This document shows, piece after piece, positions 56,750-64,000 of a DNA stretch of 64,000 bases. Position 1 is the first letter of the stretch; each line of letters begins with the position of its first letter. The translations under genes were made by a program, and so were the position numbers. The notes under the pieces are model-generated. The model was not told where the DNA came from and searched no databases. It saw only the letters and a list, made by a program, of their open reading frames with translations. The stretch comes from Auricularia sp. M13 (Eukaryota; Basidiomycota; Agaricomycetes; Auriculariales; Auriculariaceae), in assembly GCA_037042915.1 (NCBI GenBank), contig CM073196.1, positions 1,984,001 to 2,048,000 on the forward strand, in the 5' to 3' direction.

Positions 56750-59365
56750 TTAATCGCTCTCTTCTTCGCTGTCGTCGTCGTCGGACTCTTGCGCGGCAAG
56801 ATGTTGCGCAAGCTGTCCTCCCCATTTCCAGCATTCACGTGCGTATGTCGCAGAGCTGGGGTCTTCGCCATCCTTCGATTTCGGGTCCTTAAACCACGCC
56901 ATGATGTTGTCCTCGGAAACGACGTCGCTCATGTAGAACGCGCTCAGAATGTGTGCAAACAAGGTCGTGTACCTCGGGCGCGAGCAATGTTTCTTGTTTC
57001 ATCGTCAGCCAGTAGAAATAGAGCATGCTGAGGGCTACACATACCTGGAGTAGTTCCACTGTTTCTTCCCATCTGCCGCACCAAGGGAGTTGAGCAGGGG
57101 ACCCCACCGATCGACGATCTTTTGAATCGCCTGCTTCTGCGCGCCGAGGTTCCCTTCGACGATGTCGATCTTGTTGACCAGGAAGCGCACGACGGCGTCG
57201 CGGACCTGCCGCTGCGGAACATTGCTGCTCATGCGCAGCGTCTTGAGCTCGATGGCCGCGTCCTCGATCCGGTGGCCCTCCGCATACGCCCGCTCGAGCG
57301 AGAGCTGCGCCTCAGACTCGAACTCGCGAGAACGGCTGACGCGTTCTCGAGCAGGGAGAGGCCGGGCGTGGATGGCGCGCCCGATGTGTTGGACTCGGGT
57401 AACGACACGACCGAACTCGCCGGCGAGGAGAATGTGCTTGCACTGGACTCTGCGTCCGAATCTTCGTCGTCCCGATAATCATCTGAGCCTGAAGTCGGTT
57501 ACGCTGCGGTCAGACACAAGATGCGCGACTGCGTGGGACTTACCTATGCGCAGGTATCGGAGGTTCTCTTGTGACTCGAACTCGTCGTCCACGTCTTCGC
57601 CCGTACTCTCAGGCCAGAGATATCCCTTTCCACCCGATCCCAGTGCAGTCTTATCTTCGGCGTCCTCATCGTCCTCTGGCGGGTCGATGGACACACTGCT
57701 GAAGGGCTTTAGAGTGACGTTTGGCCCGATGATTGCGCCTTCGCCAACAAGGGTGCCTCTTGATATCCGTGTGCCGTCCAGAATCCTTGCGCCAGACGCA
57801 ATAATCGAGTGCTCAACCACGCAGCCCGCACCAATGTGGACGTTGTCCCACAGGATGCTGTCGCTGACCTTCGCGTCCTTGCCCAGCACGCAGTCAGCGC
57901 CAATGACGGACGCTGCGACCTCCGCGCGGTCTTCAACACGTGTGCCGCCGCCCACTAGCGTGTTATTACCTACGCGGCATGTGCTGGCAAACGAACGCGA
58001 TAGATGATTATCAGTAAGTAAAGCATGATGGATGGGACGCAGATCCGCTGCCCGTTCGCTCACCGTGAAAGCGTCACTTGCTTGTCCTGGGAGATATAGC
58101 GGTGTCCGCGCAGATGCTCGTACGTCTGCCCGCTGGGGTGGTTGTCCGGGACGAGGGGGAACGCCCAGCGCGCGAGGACGTCCTTGCTAGAGTTGTTTTG
58201 CGCCATATGAGCACATGCACGCTGCAATCGCGATAGATGACCGGAAAATCACACACACACCTAACAGCCGCGTAGGTCTTGGTGTCCTTCACGCGGGCGG
58301 CATAACCCTCGCGCGCCACATGGCAATAGATGTTCTTCATGAGCAGATCGCTCATGAGCACACCGCGCACAAAATGGCGACGTATGTCTTGCCAATCAAA
58401 CTCGTCCTGGAACAGCGACAGCACCTGGGATCATGACCAGAGAACGTCAGCATGCAATAGCATTAAAACCGGACAATCAGAATGCACGGCGCACCTCGAA
58501 CGCGCAGACGTCGATGCCGCAGTCTATGAGGTCGTTGCGGATTTCGACGTTGCGGTGCCCCTTGAGCTTTTCGCGCGGGATGCTCACGCGCGTCGTCGGC
58601 GGTACGGCAGGCATGGCCTCGTAGTGCAGCAGCTCGGACGTGTCCTTGTCCACCACGAACACAGACGTCTCTCCGCGCGGTCTGGCGTGACGAGCAATGT
58701 CAGTCAGGGCATGACTCGATTTACAAAACCTGCGCATACCGTGTCCGATGCGTCGCGCCCGATTCCTTGACAATAATGCTCATCAACGCATCCTTGTTGG
58801 TCTTCCTGCGGGACTTGTGTTCCTTGACGACCTGGTCGATGCGAACGTTGGAGACAACGTCGCCCATAATGAGCACAAAGTCGGACTTGATGACCTGGTG
58901 CGCGTAGACATCGCGCATCGCAGCGCCGACAGAGAACACATTGTCCTGGGTGACAATGGGCACAATCTTGATCCCAGAGCCGGGCTGCGACCACCTCGAT
59001 TGCCTGGCAAGTCCGAGTCAATTCGGAGTACACGCGACGCGCGCGCTCGAGACACGCACCGTATCTGCGCCTGGACCTGGTCCGTGTGCGAGCGGCACAG
59101 GACAAATATTTCCTGGACGCCTGCCAGGGCAAGGCTTTCGAACGTCCAGTCCAGTAATGGCGCATTGCATACGGGTACGAGACACTGCGCGCGGCGTCAG
59201 CGTGAAACCGGTCGGCGACGCATCGTGCACACGTGCTCTTGGTCTTTTCGCTGTGAGCGGCTTGAATCGCTCGTTGAAGCTGTCGGCGAGGATGAGGGCT
59301 TGCAACACTTCCAGCTCCTCTTGAGCGTCCTCGACGTCTTTCGCTTTGGATGCTTTCGGCGGCAT
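56750..59365 (-). CDS. GCD6: Translation initiation factor eIF2B, epsilon subunit
   Basis: Catalytic subunit of the GDP/GTP exchange factor for eIF2. N-terminal nucleotidyltransferase-like domain: MPPKASKAKDVEDAQEELEV, LQALILADSFNERFKPLTAK, PLLDWTFESLALAGVQEIFV, IVTQDNVFSVGAAMRDVYAH, SDFVLIMGDVVSNVRIDQVV, ETSVFVVDKDTSELLHYEAM, NDLIDCGIDVCAFEV and LFQDEFDWQDIRRHFVRGVL. The left-handed beta-helix has CRVGNNTLVGGGTRVEDRAE, SVIGADCVLGKDAKVSDSIL and NVHIGAGCVVEHSIIASGAR. The C-terminal W2/HEAT domain has FLVNKIDIVEGNLGAQ, YFYWLTMKQETLLAPEV, HILSAFYMSDVVSEDNIMAW and an acidic end (ESDDDDSEEESD). About seven introns. Near 56960 the frame seems to slip by one base between APEV and FAHILS. Otherwise complete. 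Confidence 0.93.
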
Positions 59366-59721
59366 GAGTCAAAGATCAAATGAGTGTAAATCCCGAGAAC
59401 CAAAAAACTGTATGTATTGAACCCCGACCGGAAAGACGTGAGAATGCACACATGCACCAGATCCACAAAGAGGTATCGTGTAGAGGACCGAAAGAGGATG
59501 TGTTCGGAACGAGCACGACTCGTGAATTAAATGACGAGGACTACGGAGAGGGGAGGGCTCGAGAGCGCGATCGGGGAGACATAAAGGAAGCCATAACAAC
59601 AAACGTGACGACGCCAGATGAGGAGAGGAGAGACGAGACCGAGAGTGCGTGACGAGACAGGTCAGACTCGTAAATGATTCGTGACGAGACCGTGTAGAGG
59701 GAGGACATGGCAGCACACCGC
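59366..59721. promoter_or_regulatory. Promoter of eIF2B epsilon and 3' UTR of the Ala/Glu-rich gene
   Basis: About 355 bases. The C/T-rich stretch on the minus strand (about 59500-59640) could be a pyrimidine-rich promoter element of eIF2B epsilon. A 90-codon plus-strand frame at 59380-59652 has no family features. Confidence 0.4.
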
Positions 59722-61125
59722 TTATGCGGCGGCGGCGACGACGGGGGCGGCCGCGGGCGCTTCTGCGGGCTTGGGCTCCTCAGCGGGCTTCGCCTCCTCC
59801 TCCTTCTTCTCCTCGGCAGCGGGCGCCTCAGCGGCGGGCGCAGCAGCCTCAGCGGCGGGGGCGTCAGCAGCCGGGTTCTCGAGCGGTGCAACGGGGGTGG
59901 GCTCGTCGATCTTGGGCGGGTGCTCGTCGACCTTAGCGGCCGGAGCAGCCTCCTCACCCTTGGCCTTGGGCTTGAAGAACTTCTCGACGCGGGCGGACAG
60001 ACGGCGTCCGACCTTCGCGGCGGAAGGCTTAGGCTTGGCCTCCTTCTGCCGGGCGTGTTAGCACATCATGCCAGGGCGCGAGCTAGGGGCGGGGACCCTG
60101 AACGCATGCGCACCTTGTCCTCGGCCTTAGTCTCCTCCTTGGTCTCGGCAGCAGCCTCGGTGGCGGGCGCCTCCTCGGCCTTGGGCGCCTCACTGGAAGA
60201 TTAGATGTCAGTGACATGCACGCGACCAACAGTCCGAAAAGGGAACGCACGCCTCGGCAGCAGCGGGCTCAGCGGGGGCGGCAGCCTCCTCGACCTTGGC
60301 CTCCTCCTTCGCGGGCTCGGGCGCGGCCTCGGCGGCGGGCTCAGCGGCAGCAGCCGCCTCCTCGGTCTTGGGCGCCTCAGCCTCGGCGGCGGGAGCGGCG
60401 GCCTTGAACGTGAAATCAGAATGACGGACGGGCAGTATCGGCCGTAAGACGCACCTCAGCGGCAGGAGCAGCCTCCTCCTTCTTCTTGTCCTTCTTCTCC
60501 TTAGGGGCCTTGACCTTCTTCTCGGCCTTTTCCTTCTTGTCGCCGGACTTGCCAAAGAGCTTGGCGAAGAATCCGGGCTTGGGCGACTTGGGAGCCTCGG
60601 TCGTCGTGGCCTGAAATAGATCAGATTGGCGCTGGGCACGCGATAATGGGCGGAAAACACGCACGGCAGCCTCAGCGGGCTTGGTCTCGTCGGCCTTGGT
60701 GTCGTCCTTGGGAGCTTCTGCGGCTACGGCAGGAGTCTCCTGAAAAAAAGAAGCCATCAGTCGCTGTAGGAGCCGAAGGCCAGAATTGATGCGACGGACC
60801 TCAGCCTTGGCCTCCTCCTTCGCGGGCTCGGGGGCGGCGGCGGCGGGTGCCTCAGCGGCGGCAGGCTCCTGTTGGAAGCCATGAGTACTGGGTGTCACAC
60901 GAGACGGCTAGGAACGCCGAAAAAGAAAAGGGGAAGGGAGCGCAAACGCACAGCAGGCTTGGGCTCTTCAGCCTTGGCCTCCTCGACGGCAGGCGTCTCC
61001 TTCTTCTCCTCGGCGGGAGCCTCGACGGCGGCGGCGGGCTCGGCGACAGGAGCGACCTCGGCGGCAGGGGCGGCGGGGGTCTCGACGGGGGCGGCGGCGG
61101 CGGGGGTGGCCTCTGGAGCAGACAT
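59722..61125 (-). CDS. Ala/Glu/Lys-rich repetitive protein; function unknown
   Basis: Starts MSAPEATPAAAAPVETPAAP and is built from about seven exons that repeat the same theme: EEAKAEEPKPA, APEPAKEEAKAE, APKDDTKADETKPAEAA, EAAPEPAKEEAKVEEA and TEAAAETKEETKAEDK. Two more ordered basic patches stand out: SPKPGFFAKLFGKSGDKKEK and AAKVGRRLSARVEKFFKPK, each an Aro/Lys-rich motif near a glycine. The exons begin and end at similar positions of the repeat, as if the gene grew by exon duplication. About 370 residues, strongly acidic and disordered. No known domain. The many introns keep frame, so it is under selection as a protein. I do not recognise a function. Confidence 0.65.
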
Positions 61126-61599
61126 GGCGCTGGGCGGGGGGGGCGGGGGGATGGAGTGGGCGAATAAAGAGTCGAAAAAGAGTGGAAGGTTGCTCCGAGT
61201 GGGCAAGGGCGAGAGAGCGCGACCTGGCTCCGCCTGAATCAATTTATGGGTTCGCATCCGGAACCAGCCGGAGCCCTTTTTCCCATCACTAAGGGAACGC
61301 CGGCCAATGAGATCCTCCAGCCGCTTTTCTCAGACTAAACTCGCGCCCTTGACCGCCCTCCTGACTCGCTCCCGCCGCAGCCCACAGGGGGGAGAGCCAG
61401 CCCGCGCCCGCCCTCGCCGCCAGCAGCGGGCCCGGCAAAATTTTCGTCTGAGACGGGCGCTGTGCCATCAAAAATCGAAGCTTGTGCGCATGGAACAAAC
61501 AGATACGAAGCGAGGAAGCTTCCGACTGAATCCGCCGCTCCAAGCCGCCATTGTCCATTGTACTTGTCCTCTAACACCTACTCACTCAACGACCGCCTC
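61126..61599. promoter_or_regulatory. Divergent promoter region between the Ala/Glu-rich gene and the Sur7-like gene
   Basis: About 475 bases between two divergent start codons (61125 minus, 61600 plus). It includes a G-run and G/C-skewed stretch at 61133-61160. The minus-strand frames at 61289-61577 show no family features. Promoters assumed; no site assigned. Confidence 0.4.
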
Positions 61600-62598
61600 A
61601 TGCCTTTCACGAGAGCCCACGCCCACTTCCTGCCCGCCATCGTCCTCGCCTTCGTCGCCTGGATTCTGTTGCTGCTAGTCACAACGTCGACGCCGATCAC
61701 AAAGAGCATATACATCGCCCAAGTCGACGCCCACGTCAAGGTCGGCGGCATCATCAACGTCGCCACAGCCGACAGCTCAGTGCGCTTTGGCGTGTACGGA
61801 TACTGCACATCAGCCATACACGCGTGCGTTCCCCGCCGTCGCGCCCAATCGCAACATTCTCACGTCTTGCGGCTTGTGCAGCACTGAACTGGGCGGTCAC
61901 TTTTCGCAGGACACGCCGGCCGAATGCTCCCAGGTACGCGCCCCGCTCACGTCCTTGGTGCTCCCCGCTCAAGTCGTCGCAGAAAAAGCTGGGATACACA
62001 TTCGACAGCAAAGTCCTCGATGCTCTGTACGTCATTGTGCGCCCGCGCGTTTGACCCGCGCGCTTACGCCTCCGGACAGCCACATCAACAGTCTGGATGA
62101 CGATCTCAGCACAACTCTGACTTTCGGCCTCTCCACGCATCTCGTAGGCAAGTCAATGCAACGGTCTCGCATCGTTGCTAACACTTCAATAACGCGCGTT
62201 TCTAGCCGCCGTCCTCGCTTTCGTCACGCTCCTCGCAGCAATCGCGGCCGCACTCACCCACCGCCGCGTCGCCGCGATTGTCACAGTCGTCTTTTCCGTG
62301 CTCGCCGTCATATTCGCGCTCATTGCATTTATATTCGACGCCGTATTCTCCGCGGTCGACTCGGCGCATCCTGCACAATGTTGACGACGCCATCTCCGTC
62401 CGCACCGGAAACGGGACCTGGATGACCCTCGCCGCCATGATCCTACTCATCATTGCCAGTGTTCTCTCCTGCATCGGCTTCGTGCGCGTCGGACGCCCCT
62501 CCACGTACGTCCAGCCGCCCGCCTATATGCATCTTCTGATCCCTTCTAAACGCGCTATCAACAGTCGGCCCCTGTCTGAAAAGACGGAACGAGTCTAA
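61600..62598 (+). CDS. Sur7/PalI-family membrane protein
   Basis: Four-span membrane protein of the Sur7/PalI (Rim9-like) family, found in plasma-membrane patches or in the pH-sensing complex. First helix FLPAIVLAFVAWILLLLV, then the extracellular loop with FGVYGYC, the typical G-x-[WY]-G-x-C pattern, and DTPAECSQ. Then KKLGYTFDSKVLDALNSLDD, the second and third helices (AAVLAFVTLLAAIAAALT; AAIVTVVFSVLAVIFALIAF) and the fourth (GTWMTLAAMILLIIASVLSC, then IGFVRVGRPS). It ends TRPLSEKTERV after a last intron. About five introns. At about 62365 the frame changes between FSAVDS and RRILHNVDDA; one or two bases are off. About 250 residues, as usual. Confidence 0.82.
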
Positions 62599-62981
62599 TG
62601 TCTGGTTCCTTATCCCAAAACCCCCAGTAATCGTGCAGCGCACGCATAGACACACTTACGACTTCATGCTGCAATGTTTGATTCCCAAATGTATCCATTG
62701 ACCCGCCGCCTCAACTCATGGACGGTCTTATCTCTCCTTCATGTATCCTAGAGATCTTTCCTTTTCCAATCAGAACATTCTTTTTGTACAAGAAAAAATT
62801 GAATTGTATTGCGTGACGAGGTCGTATGTAGTAGACTATGCTATCAAAGAATGATTGTGGGGGGAGGTCAGCAATGGATACAGGATAGTACGCGACATGG
62901 CCGTAGAGTAGACGCTATTGCTACAGATGGGAGAGTCTAACAAGTCCGAGAAAACCAGCTCAGAAAAAATGTTAGAGCGCT
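62599..62981. other. Convergent intergenic region
   Basis: About 380 bases, AT-richer than its surroundings (62760-62840), between two facing stop codons. Probably 3' UTRs. No gene recognised. Confidence 0.4.
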
Positions 62982-64000
62982 TCAATATCGCGTGCGCGCT
63001 GGTGGTGGTGGAGAGGGCTTCGAATAGCGTGACATTTCAGATACCGGACGGCAACGTGAATCCTCGAAATCGAATGGCGGCAGAATCGTCTCTCGTCGGA
63101 GGCGGTCAGCGAAGCTGCTGGCCTTCGAGTACATCGATACGTCGCGCGGGGTCGTCGCGTCGGTGATGGTCGCGGAGTGATCCAATTTCCAGCGAAAATA
63201 GTCGAACAGAGGCGATATCGTCCGATCGGTCACCGTAGACGGGGAGAGGTCGATGTAGCTCAAAGGTGTTTGCGGCTCCGGGGCATCCGGACGCGGAGGG
63301 TAGTCGGCGACCGACGACGGCGGGCGTGGTACCTGCTGGTCCCCAGTATTCGAAGGATTGGCCGCGAGCGGATATATGGTCCGTTTGGTGGGGAACGCGG
63401 GCACCTTGCCGCGTTTCTGCGATGCAGTCCTGGCCCATTCTGGGATGGTGGGCAATATAGAGCTGGCTGGCTCCAAAGGTCCTTCGGTGGGCGATTCTGG
63501 TTCGCGACTTCCGAACAGCGACAGCGGTCGGTCGTATCGCACTCGGGGAAAGGAAGCAACAATTGCATTGCTGTCGGAATGAGCCTCCATGCGTCTCGAC
63601 GACGTGGTCGTCTCGTCGTAAGGCAGCGGTTTCGAGATTAGCGACCGGTCGATTGGCGCACGGCGTGTCGCGGTTCGTTGAAAGAATGGCCCAGATAATT
63701 GCGACCAGATCGACACCGCTCGCAACGAACTATCCGCATCGTGGGGAGTGGAATGCGAACCGAGTTCGATGTCGTAGAATGTCTCGCCATTATACAAGAC
63801 CTTCCCTTCCGCGCCCGATTCTTGGCTATATTTCGGAGCTGCACGTTCCAGGTCGCCCACCATAGATGAACGCGAAGGGGACCACTTGAGCTCCGACACA
63901 TCATGTTCCCATATCGTGGGATCTGCGCGACAGTGAGACAAGGCCAGAGCGCCGAAAACAAGGCATGGCAGGAGCACTGTGTCTATGTCAGCGTGTCGCG
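62982..64000 (-). CDS. 3' part of a gene cut by the right edge; membrane segment plus long disordered tail
   Basis: A single open frame from 63978 down to the stop at 62982. It begins after a likely intron end (ACACAG) with a hydrophobic segment LLPCLVFGALALSHCRA, then a Ser/Pro/Arg-rich tail of about 310 residues: KWSPSRSSMVGDLERAAPKY, YNGETFYDIELGSHSTPHDA, RAPIDRSLISKPLPYDETTT and PPRPDAPEPQTPLSYIDLSP. It ends SRYSKPSPPPPARTRY. There is no ATG before the hydrophobic segment, so the N-terminal part lies beyond the window. It looks like the last membrane helix and cytosolic tail of a multi-span or signalling membrane protein. No family recognised. Confidence 0.6.
   Translation of the reverse strand, partial: RHADIDTVLLPCLVFGALALSHCRADPTIWEHDVSELKWSPSRSSMVGDLERAAPKYSQESGAEGKVLYNGETFYDIELGSHSTPHDADSSLRAVSIWSQLSGPFFQRTATRRAPIDRSLISKPLPYDETTTSSRRMEAHSDSNAIVASFPRVRYDRPLSLFGSREPESPTEGPLEPASSILPTIPEWARTASQKRGKVPAFPTKRTIYPLAANPSNTGDQQVPRPPSSVADYPPRPDAPEPQTPLSYIDLSPSTVTDRTISPLFDYFRWKLDHSATITDATTPRDVSMYSKASSFADRLRRETILPPFDFEDSRCRPVSEMSRYSKPSPPPPARTRY

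Overview
The window is nuclear DNA of a filamentous basidiomycete, most likely an agaricomycete. It is GC-rich and gene-dense. Nearly every gene is cut by short introns of about 45-65 bases, mostly GT...AG, and the protein families are typically fungal: Sip5, Cbp4, Kre9/Knh1, Knr4/Smi1, Hal4/Npr1 kinase, Sur7/PalI, Pmp3 and Mch1. I recognise about 32 protein genes. I see no rRNA, tRNA, CRISPR array, or convincing transposon or virus-like element.

Layout. 0-7 kb: a possible 5' tip of a P-type Ca2+ ATPase at the left edge, SIP5, CBP4, a secreted sorbosone-dehydrogenase-like protein, and a divergent mitochondrial carrier. 7-19 kb: TRP2 and SHQ1 back to back, linker histone H1, a small MGxxxS protein, mitochondrial adenylate kinase, and a kinesin-5 motor. 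19-32 kb: an Irc20/SHPRH-type SNF2-RING protein, KNR4/SMI1, mitochondrial succinyl-CoA:3-ketoacid CoA transferase, twinfilin, and an unknown membrane protein. 32-43 kb: a long Ser-rich disordered protein, a 2.1 kb stretch with no clear gene, a small Kre9-like secreted protein, an Mch1-type transporter, and the spliceosomal helicase PRP28. 43-50 kb: a Hal4-type kinase, the ER lectin OS-9/Yos9, and an AT-hook protein. 50-55 kb: kynurenine 3-monooxygenase, kynureninase and kynurenine formamidase side by side. 55-64 kb: PMP3, a small DMAC1-like membrane protein, eIF2B epsilon, an Ala/Glu-rich repetitive protein, a Sur7/PalI protein, and a partial gene running off the right edge.

How the genes work together. 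Most are unrelated housekeeping genes. The exception is 50.1-55.1 kb: three consecutive enzymes of tryptophan degradation (kynurenine pathway, towards 3-hydroxyanthranilate and NAD). Two share an 84-base divergent promoter and two are convergent with 18 bases between stops. TRP2, the entry enzyme of tryptophan synthesis, lies 41 kb away in the same window.

Caution for users. At least a dozen otherwise well-conserved genes, including ones expected to be essential (kinesin-5, PRP28), need one base added or removed at a short run of one nucleotide to keep their reading frame where no intron can explain it. I read this mainly as residual sequence error rather than gene decay. Spans below run from start codon to stop codon and include introns.
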